A stretch of DNA of 36,140 nt from Candidatus Heimdallarchaeota archaeon (GCA_019058165.1 JAHLVZ010000018.1:1-36140), one strand, 5' to 3'; positions 24,318 through 33,426 are shown, numbered from the stretch's first letter. Numbers and translations are program-made. The notes: generated by a model not told the origin, from the sequence alone.

Positions 24318-24429
24318 AAATATTGCCGAGGTTTATATTTAGTCCCTTCAATAAAGAAAATGAGAAAATTAAACATTTTATGAAGGTTCTACCAAATAAT
24401 ACGAAATACAGTATTTAAAACCCTCAAAA

Positions 24430-26145
24430 TTAGATAACAATATAGAATTCAGCTAGTAGTCTCTCTTTTGTGGTCTTTTTCATTAATTGCTTTTGTTGTC
24501 TAGATTCATCTCTAGCTTTCTTCATTTCTTGTAATTGCATTTTCGCTTTTTCTCGAACTACTGGATCCTTAGAGTCTAACAATTTTTTTAGTTTACTATG
24601 TTCTTTCCTTTTTGAATCAACCTCATCGGTCTTTTCTGACTCCATAGATTCTGCTAATAATTGAATTGAGGTATCTCTGAGAGATTTTTCAAGTTGTTTC
24701 TCATTCATCTCAATTATACTTTCAAAATCTTGTAAAACAATTCTAGTTTTAGGGAATTCTTCCCCTCTTTGTAATCTTCCAAAAGCTTTGTTTTTACTAT
24801 CGCAGAAGTAATGGAATTGAAAATTTGTTAATTCTTTTGCTTTCATTTTCTTATATTCCATTAACCATTGGACTTCATCAATGGTTAAAATTACTTCATC
24901 AAGTAAAGTTATTTTTTTCAATTCAGTAGTAAAATATGAATCTCTGATTTGTAATGGAATAGGCCTTCCCCATTCTTGCATCTCATCTGTGAGTACTAGT
25001 AAGAATGCTAAAGGATTGTTTTCGAAGATATAATCTGGTAGATGATCCTTGAAATTGTGTAGTGCTATCGCTTGAGCTGCTTTAATATACCCTTCAAATT
25101 CATCTTTATTTTCTTTAATTTCTTCTGGAGTGCCTAAACTTTTGAGTAAACTTAACGCTCCAACTACTCCATGATCTAGTTCTACCTCGCTTTCAAATTT
25201 GAATTCAGGATGACCTTTACCACTACTATGAAAGTGTTGTACTGGTGGAATTGGTAAGGAGTCCAAATTAGTCCGTAATCCTAATTTAATCAGTTTTTGA
25301 GCTTCCTTAGATAATCCATCTGTAATGAAATCTAAATATGGTTTAGTATTCTTACTTGAGATATTTATCTCAAAGGGAACAACATCAAAATCCAACATGG
25401 GATAGCATTTGAGTATCTGGTTTAGTAATGAGTAATTAATTGAAGTTGTCATTTTTTGTAAGGGATAACCAATATCATGAATTAATCCCATAACCCACCA
25501 GATTTTTTCTTTGATTAGAGTCTTATCAATTTCAATTAAATCTGAAATATGATTAAGTAAATTTCCTCTCCCAAAATCTTGTTCAAGTAAGAAATCACCT
25601 AATACTGCTACTCTCAATTGATGCTCAGTATGATCTCGGTAGTATTTACCAGCACTAGTACTATAGAGAAAACTCTCAAGATCAGGTAGGGATTGAATTA
25701 AGTATAAAATGCCTTCCGAATCAATACCTCTCTCAATTGCTACATCATACAATGCAGTAGAGAGACTTTTCCTTTTCCCTTTTATAAAATCAATATTAAT
25801 ATCTGGAACTCCCGATCGAGACAATCCTTTTTCTAAACTACTTGTAACACTACTTTGAATATTAGCAGTCAAATTAGAAATATAGCTTCCCAATGAACCT
25901 AGACCTTCGATTTTCTTTTGGGCTCCTTTTAGATGTCTCTCAGCCTTTTTGAGAGATTCTTCCATATGAACCATATCAGGAAGATCATGTTTAGCCTTTT
26001 GAATATCCTGAGCGATTTCAGGTTGCTTCTCTTCTAAGGCTTTCGAAACTGTTGCGACCAGGTTTTTCGCCCAATCACTGAAACTAGAGCTTTCTTTAGT
26101 AACCCTTTGAAGAACCCAATCATCATTGATAATATATTCAGGCAT
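24430..26145 (-). CDS. HD-domain protein with C-terminal coiled coil
   Basis: The 571-residue protein has a helical N-terminal region (20-110), then an HD-type metal-dependent phosphohydrolase core. Candidate metal ligands are His175 in H-T-E-H-Q, His223-Asp224 in L-I-H-D-I-G-Y-P, His325 in L-D-H-G-V-V-G-A, His363 in I-A-L-H-N-F, and Asp387 in L-T-D-E-M-Q-E-W-G-R. The last motif is common in prokaryotic HD enzymes acting on nucleotides or nucleic acids. The C-terminal 90 residues are a charged coiled coil (K-R-K-E-H-S-K-L-K-K-L-L). The substrate is unknown. It is convergent with the TrmB-family gene. Confidence 0.8.
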   Translation of the reverse strand: MPEYIINDDWVLQRVTKESSSFSDWAKNLVATVSKALEEKQPEIAQDIQKAKHDLPDMVHMEESLKKAERHLKGAQKKIEGLGSLGSYISNLTANIQSSVTSSLEKGLSRSGVPDINIDFIKGKRKSLSTALYDVAIERGIDSEGILYLIQSLPDLESFLYSTSAGKYYRDHTEHQLRVAVLGDFLLEQDFGRGNLLNHISDLIEIDKTLIKEKIWWVMGLIHDIGYPLQKMTTSINYSLLNQILKCYPMLDFDVVPFEINISSKNTKPYLDFITDGLSKEAQKLIKLGLRTNLDSLPIPPVQHFHSSGKGHPEFKFESEVELDHGVVGALSLLKSLGTPEEIKENKDEFEGYIKAAQAIALHNFKDHLPDYIFENNPLAFLLVLTDEMQEWGRPIPLQIRDSYFTTELKKITLLDEVILTIDEVQWLMEYKKMKAKELTNFQFHYFCDSKNKAFGRLQRGEEFPKTRIVLQDFESIIEMNEKQLEKSLRDTSIQLLAESMESEKTDEVDSKRKEHSKLKKLLDSKDPVVREKAKMQLQEMKKARDESRQQKQLMKKTTKERLLAEFYIVI

Positions 26146-26266
26146 CTTGAAGCACTTGTATAAATTATAAGTTAACTAATAATAACTGTTCCTAGTTACT
26201 TTTTACCAGTTATAAAAAAACCACTAAAATCAAAAAAATTAAAAAAAAGAAAAAAAGGAAATTAAT

Positions 26267-26569
26267 CTATTTGACTAATTTGTTTAATTCCTCTTGTATC
26301 CAGTACATAACAATTGGGGAAAATATTAACCCAATAACAAGAACCATCATGAAATCCTGTTCATATTTCACAATTCGGTGCCATTCTTCTAAATATTTAT
26401 ACATGTAATATATGTTAAGACCAGGTATTATTATAAACCAAATATTTGGTAGTTCTGCACCCAATTCTGTTAATTCTTTACTAGTTTCGAAAAGCCAGTA
26501 AAGTCCATAAATTCCGCAAGTAAGCATCGTATATACGATGACCATTATTGGATCTCTTTGTTTTACCAT
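26267..26569 (-). CDS. Small DUF4234-type membrane protein
   Basis: The 100-residue protein matches the DUF4234 pattern: a basic start, then T-C-G-I-Y-G-L-Y-W-L-F-E-T-S-K-E-L, a central P-G-L-N-I-Y-Y-M-Y-K-Y-L-E-E-W and a third hydrophobic helix. Three membrane helices are expected. The family's function is unknown. It opens a cluster of very small membrane proteins running to 28066. A strong T-rich stretch on the minus strand follows the stop codon (26220-26266). Confidence 0.75.
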   Translation of the reverse strand: MVKQRDPIMVIVYTMLTCGIYGLYWLFETSKELTELGAELPNIWFIIIPGLNIYYMYKYLEEWHRIVKYEQDFMMVLVIGLIFSPIVMYWIQEELNKLVK

Positions 26570-26720
26570 TTTTCTATCAACTACCTTGATATAGATAAAA
26601 ATTAAACCTATCTTACTTATTAAAATTTAGGAAGAGCATTGAGATTAGCAAATAGTGAACTTTAACTAAAATTGCCCAAGGAAAAGATTGATAAATAATA
26701 AATTACAAAAATATAAAACG

Positions 26721-26736
26721 TTGACTTTGTAGTCAA
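26721..26736 (+). promoter_or_regulatory. Inverted repeat upstream of the first TM2 gene
   Basis: TTGACT-TTGT-AGTCAA is a perfect 6-bp repeat, just after a TATA-like ATATAAAA (about 26710-26717) and 20 bp before the TM2 ATG. It would sit near the transcription start, as an operator or leader hairpin. The second TM2 gene lacks it. Confidence 0.35.
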
Positions 26737-26756
26737 TATTAAATGAGGCGAAAAAA

Positions 26757-26951
26757 ATGGCAGGAGAAACTGATAAAATAGTAAATATTTTAGTATGCTT
26801 TTTCTTAGGCTATCTTGGCATCCACAGATTCCTCAAAAGCTACTGGCTTTCCGGTTTTGTCTGGTTATGCACTGGTGGTCTATTCGGAATTGGTTGGATA
26901 ATTGATCTTATCTGGATTATTCTAGATAAACCATTAATTTGGCCAAAATAA
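26757..26951 (+). CDS. TM2-domain small membrane protein, copy 1
   Basis: The 64-residue protein consists of one TM2 domain: two membrane helices around a short turn, with the family pattern L-G-Y-L-G-I-H-R-F, then G-x-x-W-L-C-T-G-G-L-F-G-I-G-W-I-I-D-L-I. TM2 proteins occur in bacteria, archaea and animals, and their role is mostly unknown. It is about 84% identical (54 of 64 residues) to copy 2, which lies 195 bp downstream. Each copy has its own ribosome-binding sequence (TGAGGC) and its own hairpin terminator, so they are independent units. Confidence 0.9.
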   Translation: MAGETDKIVNILVCFFLGYLGIHRFLKSYWLSGFVWLCTGGLFGIGWIIDLIWIILDKPLIWPK

Positions 26952-26969
26952 CCTTACAACCTATTACTA

Positions 26970-27008
26970 TCAATGAAATCTATTCATTGATTCTCTTTTT
27001 TTTTTCTA
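26970..27008 (+). terminator. Terminator of TM2 copy 1
   Basis: TCAATGA (26970-26976) pairs with TCATTGA (26984-26990), followed by a long T-run to about 27006. It is a classic hairpin plus T-tract, and its stem sequence is shared with the terminator of copy 2. Confidence 0.75.
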
Positions 27009-27146
27009 ATAAATAATTCAATTTCTAAATGTTATCTTTGGAGTAATTATTTATCTGACTAGTAATTCCTTATAGGAAAGAATTATATTTAATATGTAGA
27101 ATTATGGATTTGATTATAATTTTGTACAAAATATGAGGCAACTAAA

Positions 27147-27341
27147 ATGGCAGGCGAAACAGACAAAATCGTAATGATATTAGTGACATGGTTCTTGGGC
27201 TACTTAGGAATTCATAGATTCCTAAAAAGTTACTGGCTATCAGGCTTTATTTGGTTATGCACTGGTGGTTTATTTGGTATAGGTTGGATTATTGACCTTA
27301 TCTTTATTATAATTGATAAACCATTATTCTTTGCTCAATAA
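27147..27341 (+). CDS. TM2-domain small membrane protein, copy 2
   Basis: This 64-residue TM2 protein is a tandem duplicate of copy 1. The differences are mostly conservative (for example V to I, W to F) and cluster at the C-terminal tail, which ends P-L-F-F-A-Q instead of P-L-I-W-P-K. The two helices and the intervening H-R-F and T-G-G motifs are unchanged, which points to selection on both copies. The upstream regions differ more than the coding regions, so the copies may be expressed under different conditions. Confidence 0.9.
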   Translation: MAGETDKIVMILVTWFLGYLGIHRFLKSYWLSGFIWLCTGGLFGIGWIIDLIFIIIDKPLFFAQ

Positions 27342-27352
27342 GAAAATAATTA

Positions 27353-27391
27353 TCAATGAAATTTTATTTCATTGAACCCTCTTTTTTTTTC
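27353..27391 (+). terminator. Terminator of TM2 copy 2
   Basis: TCAATGAAAT (27353-27362) pairs with ATTTCATTGA (27366-27375) over a 3-base loop, with a T-run to about 27391. It is a longer version of the copy 1 terminator. The region from 27392 to the next gene at 27635 holds only AT-rich promoter-like sequence that I can see. Confidence 0.75.
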
Positions 27392-27634
27392 TTTAAAACA
27401 AGTTATTGCTGTAATTTCACCAGTTGTTTTTACAAATTTAAATTAAAATCAAAGTTAAATATTATCATTAATAGATAAAAGACTTTGAATCAATGAATTG
27501 ATGTAAAAATAAATAAGAAAAGTACTTTTTTTTAAAAAGAAGTTATTTCCATATCAGTTGGTTTTTGAATAGAAATCTTAAAAGAAGAAGCTGGTTATTA
27601 GAAAAATAGGATAATTATAAGGAGAAAAAAATAA

Positions 27635-28066
27635 ATGTCTCAAAATGTTCAAGGAACTAGATCATATTTCTTGTGGGTCTTTTTAGGCATTGTAACAGGT
27701 GGTATGGTTATATACAATTTGTTGAATTTCTTGGATTTGGATGAGCACAATACCAGATATGCAAACAAAGAAAATACCCCATCAACTGATTCGCAAGCTT
27801 GGCTTATGGTTTTATTATGTATTCTTATACCAGGTATTGGAGGATTAATTGCTTTATACATTAAATATTCAAAATTACATGATCATTTAGCAGTTTATCA
27901 AGGAGCTCCTAATATTCCAGATGGTTTGGCTATAGTATTAATTAGCATATTCTTATCTTGGTTAACTCTTGGAATTATAACCATATATTACGAGTGGAAA
28001 TGGCAACATGTATTTAATGAGCATAATCGCTGGCATGCTCGCCAAGAAACACCAGGAATAAGATAA
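27635..28066 (+). CDS. DUF4234-like membrane protein
   Basis: The 143-residue protein has three hydrophobic segments: S-Y-F-L-W-V-F-L-G-I-V-T-G-G-M-V-I-Y near the start, A-W-L-M-V-L-L-C-I-L-I-P-G-I-G-G-L in the middle and L-A-I-V-L-I-S-I-F-L near residue 113. A polar loop and an Asn/His-rich end (N-E-H-N-R-W-H) complete it. The first segment and the later W-L-T-L-G-I-I-T-I-Y-Y-E-W-K-W-Q pattern resemble DUF4234, making it a longer relative of the protein at 26267. A good ribosome-binding site (AAGGAG) precedes the ATG. The function is unknown. Confidence 0.65.
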   Translation: MSQNVQGTRSYFLWVFLGIVTGGMVIYNLLNFLDLDEHNTRYANKENTPSTDSQAWLMVLLCILIPGIGGLIALYIKYSKLHDHLAVYQGAPNIPDGLAIVLISIFLSWLTLGIITIYYEWKWQHVFNEHNRWHARQETPGIR

Positions 28067-28206
28067 AAGACCTTGAGAAGGAAAAATATCCATCTTTTTT
28101 TCTACTTCTAAATTAAAATCTAGATAAATTATTTTTTTTTCTAAACAATAAATATTAATACTCATGTTCTTTTTGTTTACATGAAATTCCAAATGGAGGA
28201 TATGAT

Positions 28207-28621
28207 GTGATTAACTGGAGGCGATGTTGGGTCTTCGCCTTGGCTAATACTATTTTCTAGTTTTCTTTCCCAAATTATTCTAAGTTTTGAGAAAATTCTT
28301 TCTTCTGATAATAAAAGACCAATAAATTATCGAAGAAATCAAGAAATCATCGAGTCGAAAACTAATTCTATTCTAGGTAATATTAGTCAAGTTTTAGCTT
28401 TTGGGTATCCAGAACCGTTATCATCTGGAAATTATAATAAGAGAATAACTGGTAATATAGACTATCATAGAACCAGCAAAAAAGCTTTTAATGTCTTTTG
28501 TGCGACAAAACAAAGAAAAAAGCGAATATTTCAGGATGAAAATCACTTCAAGCATTTGCTGAGAAAGATAGCTGCTATTCTTTATATTACAAAGGAGAAA
28601 TGGATGGAGCAAATAAGATGA
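28207..28621 (+). pseudogene. ORF upstream of valS needing a frameshift or unusual start
   Basis: The frame 28211-28621 is open for 136 codons, far longer than chance allows in such AT-rich DNA, but has no early ATG, GTG or TTG. Its TGA overlaps the valS ATG at 28618 as ATGA, the usual sign of translational coupling. In another frame, a GTG at 28207, with GGAGG at 28195-28199 correctly spaced, reads 17 codons to a TAG at 28258. Losing one T in the TTTT tract at about 28253-28256 would join it to the long frame. An ATG-ATG-TGA at 28202-28210 also leads in frame. The product would be a basic protein of about 137 residues with a hydrophobic start. I do not recognise it. Confidence 0.45.
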
Positions 28622-31110
28622 ACAAGAAAAAAGATAAGATAAAAAAGCAAGGACCGCAGCCCAAATTAGATAAGCATTATAACATTGCTGAAACGGAAAG
28701 AAAGATGCAAGATCTATGGGCATCAAAAGAACACTACAAAGAAATCTATAGCTTTGACTTTGAGGATACAGAAAAACCCTTGTTTGCAATTGATACTCCC
28801 CCACCATTTACAAGCGGAATATTGCATATGGGTCACACTTATTGGACATCTCTGTCTGATTTGATAGCCAGATACAAACGTATGCAAGGATTCAATGTTA
28901 TGCTCCCGCAGGGCTGGGATTGCCAAGGATTGCCAACCGAATTAAAGGTTCAATATAAGTGGAATATTCCCCGATCAAATCGTGAGTTATTCAGAGCAAA
29001 ATGCAAAGAATGGACTCAAGTAATGATTGATGATATGAAAGATTCCATGAAGCAAATTGGTTATCGTCCTGATTGGGAGGAATTCGAGTATCGAACTATG
29101 GATCCCGAATATCAAGCTACCGTTCAAAGAACTTTGTTGCAAATGCATCAAGTTGGTGATGTTTATGTTGATAATTTCCCCAATATGTGGTGTACTTATT
29201 GTGGAACCAGTATTGCCCAAGCAGAGACTGGTTATCTCGAGAAGAAAGGTTTCATGAATTGGGTAAAATTCCCTATTGCAGGTGAGAAAGATCAATTTAT
29301 TGAAATTGCTACTTCCAGACCGGAACTTATTCCTGCTTGTCAAGCAATTCTCATTCATCCGAATGATAAGCGGTTCAAAAAATTCCACGGAAAGAAAGCT
29401 CTCATACCTATACTTGAAAAAGAGATTCCGATAATTATTGACAAAGATGTTGATATGGAATTTGGTACTGGGGCTGTAATGAATTGTACTTTTGGTGATG
29501 AACAAGACATTAAGTGGCAACAAAGACATAGTTTGCCTATCTCAAGTATTGTTTCCCCAGACGGTAACATACAAAATACTGGATTGCGTTATGATGGAAT
29601 GCTAATTAAGGATGCTCAAAGAGAAATTTCCATTGATTTGAACAAGAAAGGCTTCATGGCAAAACAAGAACGAATCAAGCACCGTGTTCTGTGCCACACA
29701 GAACGAGGTGACTGTGAGACTCCTATGGAGTTTCTTACTACAAAACAATATATGATCAAAATCAAAGACTTTGCTACCGATTTGCTAAAAGCTGCTAAAA
29801 AGATGAAGTGGTATCCAAAATTCTTCCTAAGAAGAGCAACTGATTGGATCGGGGCCTTAGAATGGGACTGGATTATTTCTCGTCAAAGATTATTTGGTAC
29901 TCCCATACCTTTCTGGAGTTGTAGTGATTGTAATGAAGTCATTGCACCCTCAGAAGATTCAGAATTTCCTATAGATACTTCGATAATCCCCCCACCAATT
30001 AAGAAATGTCCGAAATGTGGTTCCTCGAATCTTAAAGGAACTCAAGATATTTGCGATTGCTGGGTTGACTCAAGTCTTACAGCATTAATCATCACAAAAT
30101 GGTATGAGGATCCTGAATTTGCTAAGAAATGGATTACAAAGGATTCGCCAGACATTCTCAGATTACAAGGTCACGATATAATTCGAACTTGGTATACCTA
30201 TACAACTTTTCGAACATTGAAGCTTACTGATGGGCTGTTCCCATATGGGAATGTTTTGATTAATGGTCATGTCCTTGGGCCGGATTCTATGAAGATGTCA
30301 AAATCTCGAGATAATGTTGTTGACCCTCGAGATGGCATCGAGAAGTATGGCGCGGATTCAATTAGACAAACTATCTTAGGCAAGAAAGTTGGATCAGATT
30401 TTCCATTCCAATGGGATAAAGCCCAGCATGGTAAATCATTCTTACAAAAACTATGGTCTGTTTCAAGATACCTTAGTATTTACTTTGAAGATATTCCTAA
30501 GACTAAGCCTGAGTACTCCCCAATAGATATTTGGATGCTTTCTGAGCTCGAAAACGCAAGAAAAGAAATCACGAGAACAATGGATATTTATGAATTTAAT
30601 TCAAGCTTGAAGGTTATCCACGAATTCACTTGGAGTAAACTCTGTGACAATTATTTGGAAAGCGTTAAACCAGTAATTAGATCTGATGACCAAGCTCGCT
30701 CATCCACTGTAAAACAAATACTCAAAGATACATTATGGTCTATCTTACGTCTACTAGCTCCATTCTGTCCGCATGTTACTGAAGCCATTTATCTTAACAT
30801 GTTCATGGATGAAATCGGAAAAATATCCATACACGCAACAGAATGGCCAATTAAAGATAAGAAAAAATATGATCCAGAAGAAATCAAACTTGGAGCGTTA
30901 CTTATCGAAATCATAGCTCTTGGGAGAAAACAGAAAGCAAATATGAGGATAGCTTTGAATGAACCTATTAAACAAGCTACAATAACCATTCCAAAAGAAT
31001 ATCGCTCAAAGATTAAAGAACATCAAGAGTTATTCAAATTACCTCTACACATTTCCGAGCTAAAATTAACTTCCGGAGAAAAATTAGCTATTAAGCTAGA
31101 GAAAGAATAG
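28618..31110 (+). CDS. valS: Valyl-tRNA synthetase
   Basis: This class I synthetase charges tRNA-Val. The ATG at 28618 gives 830 residues. An in-frame ATG at 28600 adds six, but 28618 has GGAG at a better distance and overlaps the upstream stop. The catalytic signatures are P-P-P-F-T-S-G-I-L-H-M-G-H (HIGH motif, residues 70-73) and K-M-S-K-S (559-563). The editing domain shows T-S-R-P-E-L-I-P-A-C and G-T-G-A-V-M. Zinc-type cysteine pairs C-S-D-C and C-P-K-C are present, as in archaeal ValRS, and an anticodon-binding helical domain follows. The length is typical for archaeal enzymes without the long bacterial C-terminal coiled coil. A T-rich stretch after a short A-G-A-A-G-A-A-T palindrome ends the gene. 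Confidence 0.95.
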   Translation: MNKKKDKIKKQGPQPKLDKHYNIAETERKMQDLWASKEHYKEIYSFDFEDTEKPLFAIDTPPPFTSGILHMGHTYWTSLSDLIARYKRMQGFNVMLPQGWDCQGLPTELKVQYKWNIPRSNRELFRAKCKEWTQVMIDDMKDSMKQIGYRPDWEEFEYRTMDPEYQATVQRTLLQMHQVGDVYVDNFPNMWCTYCGTSIAQAETGYLEKKGFMNWVKFPIAGEKDQFIEIATSRPELIPACQAILIHPNDKRFKKFHGKKALIPILEKEIPIIIDKDVDMEFGTGAVMNCTFGDEQDIKWQQRHSLPISSIVSPDGNIQNTGLRYDGMLIKDAQREISIDLNKKGFMAKQERIKHRVLCHTERGDCETPMEFLTTKQYMIKIKDFATDLLKAAKKMKWYPKFFLRRATDWIGALEWDWIISRQRLFGTPIPFWSCSDCNEVIAPSEDSEFPIDTSIIPPPIKKCPKCGSSNLKGTQDICDCWVDSSLTALIITKWYEDPEFAKKWITKDSPDILRLQGHDIIRTWYTYTTFRTLKLTDGLFPYGNVLINGHVLGPDSMKMSKSRDNVVDPRDGIEKYGADSIRQTILGKKVGSDFPFQWDKAQHGKSFLQKLWSVSRYLSIYFEDIPKTKPEYSPIDIWMLSELENARKEITRTMDIYEFNSSLKVIHEFTWSKLCDNYLESVKPVIRSDDQARSSTVKQILKDTLWSILRLLAPFCPHVTEAIYLNMFMDEIGKISIHATEWPIKDKKKYDPEEIKLGALLIEIIALGRKQKANMRIALNEPIKQATITIPKEYRSKIKEHQELFKLPLHISELKLTSGEKLAIKLEKE

Positions 31111-31253
31111 AAGAATTATTCTTCTTTTTCTTCATTTTTTTTATATAAGCATCTTTTTCTATTTCTTTACCATTTAATAGAAACCCTTTTGAATTATTTT
31201 AATTTCCTTTAGTCGGTCCAGAAATACTGAAAAATTGGTGTGGTTTAAAAGAA

Positions 31254-32156
31254 ATGATAGGTGAAATATGGTTTTCACAAGTATTCGGTCAATGGGGATG
31301 GTTAATTGCATTATCCATCTCTGTTGGAGTAAACGTACCAATTTTTGTTTGGGCTAGGATAAAAAGACATCTTACACTCTTTGCTTGTCTGCTTGCAGGT
31401 TTTTTCGGGATAGCTTTTTGGATGATTCAACCGATTTTCTATGTGCTCTTGTTTGCATTTTTTATTTCCAGTAGTATATTGACTAATTATCGTAAAAAGG
31501 ATAAGAAAGATATCCAGGACAAATTCGAGAAAGGTGGAGAAAGGGATACCTCACAAGTTTTAGCAAATGGTTTAGGCGGATTCATTTTCGCTTTGGGTTA
31601 TTTGTTAACATTTCTTTTATCTACAAATATCATCATTTCAAATGCTTTTATTTTTGCATTCATAGCTACAATCGGGACAGTCAACGCAGATACTTGGGGA
31701 ACAGAAATTGGAATTTTATCTAAAGATCAACCATATTGGATTCTAAATCTCAGTAAAAAAGTGGATAGGGGAACTTCTGGAGGAGTATCACTAAAAGGCA
31801 CTGCTGCTTCGTTTATAGGAGCATTAATTGTCACATTAGTTGCTTTAGTAATTGAGATATTCTGGAAAAGTCCAGTTCCTGATGTTTCAACTTGGCAAAT
31901 TTATCTGTTTATCCCCTTAACAAGTATTTTTGGTTTTATCGGAGGGATAATTGACAGCATGTTCGGAGCTTCAATACAAGGATTCTTTGAGTGTAAAGAA
32001 TGTGGGAAAGGAACGGAAAAAAGAGAACACTGTGGTGAACCAACAAAATTGTTGCGAGGAAATGAGTGGTTTAGAAATGATCATGTTAATTTCTGTGCAT
32101 CATTTATTGCTGGTATACTTATGTTTGGTGTTAGTTGTTTCTCATTTCTAATATAG
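31254..32156 (+). CDS. DUF92/TMEM19 (VTE6-like) membrane protein
   Basis: The 300-residue integral membrane protein has about six to seven hydrophobic helices. It has the DUF92 hallmarks R-D-T-S-Q-V-L-A-N-G, N-A-D-T-W-G-T-E-I-G and G-T-S-G-G-V-S-L-K-G. The last two cytosol-facing motifs are the likely active site. The plant relative VTE6 converts phytyl phosphate to phytyl diphosphate. A cysteine-rich loop near 243-258 (C-K-E-C-G, then H-C-G) is also typical of the family. Together with the VTE5-like enzyme at 21847 it could regenerate geranylgeranyl-type diphosphates from prenyl alcohols. It is convergent with the DRG-like gene, 8 bp apart. Confidence 0.8.
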   Translation: MIGEIWFSQVFGQWGWLIALSISVGVNVPIFVWARIKRHLTLFACLLAGFFGIAFWMIQPIFYVLLFAFFISSSILTNYRKKDKKDIQDKFEKGGERDTSQVLANGLGGFIFALGYLLTFLLSTNIIISNAFIFAFIATIGTVNADTWGTEIGILSKDQPYWILNLSKKVDRGTSGGVSLKGTAASFIGALIVTLVALVIEIFWKSPVPDVSTWQIYLFIPLTSIFGFIGGIIDSMFGASIQGFFECKECGKGTEKREHCGEPTKLLRGNEWFRNDHVNFCASFIAGILMFGVSCFSFLI

Positions 32157-32163
32157 GATTTAA

Positions 32164-33333
32164 TCAATCTGCGAAAATTTCAACTATATCACCATCTGCT
32201 AATACATGGTTTAAACCAACGGTTTGTCCCTCAAATTTCGCACTTGGACCATATATTTTGGCTAGTTTAAAATGATCAAAGAATCTTGTGTGAATTATTT
32301 TGGCAACATCAGAAACAGTAGCCCCCTGTTTTAGAACGATAGGTTTATCAGCTATTCCTCCATTTGGTTCTTTACTCTTAATCCTTACAAGTTCTAATTG
32401 TTGAAAAATTGTTTCTTGTAAGAGAACCAACCCTTCGTCTTCTGTTGCACTAACTGGAATAATAATGAATTGCTTTTCAAATAATTCTTTCAGTTTCTGA
32501 TAACTTTCTTTAGAACCAGTTGTATCTCCTTTGTTTGCAACAATAATTCCTTTACTATAAGCTAAGCTATAATCTAGTGCTTCAACAACATCTGATAAAG
32601 ACATAGGTTTGAAGAATTTTAAAGAGAAATTATAGATCCCGAGATCATGTAGTATTTCAATGATTTCTTCTCGAGACGCATCTACTTTGCTTTCACCAAT
32701 TAGAATTGCTCCTCCAGAACCTGTTTTACGAAGTTCAATCGGTGGTTTTTCTTTATTTACACGAATGCTACCATTATAGAGCTCTTCTATTAAAATATCC
32801 ATTTGTTTTTTCGGGTCCTCAGAGAGATCTATCACGAAAACTATCAAGTCAGAGGCTCGTATTTGTGATAAAAGCATAGCTCCATTTTTAGATTCAGTAC
32901 GTATATTTGGGAAAATACTTGGTAAATCAATTAATTGAATGATCGCTCCATCACAATCTAGTACCCCAGGTTCAGGTTTTTCAGTAGTATAAGGGTAGTT
33001 ACCTACTTTTGTATTAGAGCCTGTGAGTATTCTCATTAACTGTGACTTGCCAGAGTTTGCAACACCGATAAGAGAAACTTGGGCATCTCCTTCTTTTGGA
33101 ATAACCCAGGTTGGACCTTTTGAGAGAGACTTTAGCCTTCTCTTATTCTCCTCTAAATCTGATTTTAACTTTACTAATCGGCTTCTTAATCGAGCAACCA
33201 ATTTTTCAGTAGCTTTATGCTTAGGAACAAGGGATATGAATTTCTCTAGCTTGATGATTTTCTCTTCTGTAGTATTTGCTTCATTATATTCCTGTTCTGC
33301 TAGTTTGGCTTCAGGACTAAGATTTGTGGACAT
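32164..33333 (-). CDS. DRG-like GTPase with TGS domain
   Basis: This 389-residue TRAFAC-class GTPase of the DRG/Rbg group is shared by archaea and eukaryotes and tied to translation. A helical N-terminus (1-75) precedes G1 G-V-A-N-S-G-K-S (90-97), G2 Y-P-Y-T-T (114-118), G3 D-L-P-S (136-139), G4 N-K-G-D (267-270), and G5 S-A-T (295-297). A TGS domain occupies about 331-388, with F-K-L-A-K-I-Y-G-P-S-A-K-F and G-L-N-H-V-L. The usual G3 is D-L-P-G; here Ser replaces Gly, which may alter GTP hydrolysis. The protein is slightly longer than typical DRGs at the N-terminus. Confidence 0.9.
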   Translation of the reverse strand: MSTNLSPEAKLAEQEYNEANTTEEKIIKLEKFISLVPKHKATEKLVARLRSRLVKLKSDLEENKRRLKSLSKGPTWVIPKEGDAQVSLIGVANSGKSQLMRILTGSNTKVGNYPYTTEKPEPGVLDCDGAIIQLIDLPSIFPNIRTESKNGAMLLSQIRASDLIVFVIDLSEDPKKQMDILIEELYNGSIRVNKEKPPIELRKTGSGGAILIGESKVDASREEIIEILHDLGIYNFSLKFFKPMSLSDVVEALDYSLAYSKGIIVANKGDTTGSKESYQKLKELFEKQFIIIPVSATEDEGLVLLQETIFQQLELVRIKSKEPNGGIADKPIVLKQGATVSDVAKIIHTRFFDHFKLAKIYGPSAKFEGQTVGLNHVLADGDIVEIFAD

Positions 33334-33426
33334 AGTTAAGGCTTGTACTCCTAAACAATAAATATTCTATAAGGAAGAAATGTAGATACAACTTTTTAAT
33401 TCTTACCTCTTGCGAGATAAATCAAT

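Noticed and set aside
28421..28807. Leftward 128-codon ORF over the valS start
   Set aside because: It is antisense to a certain synthetase gene and has a composition expected of a shadow frame.
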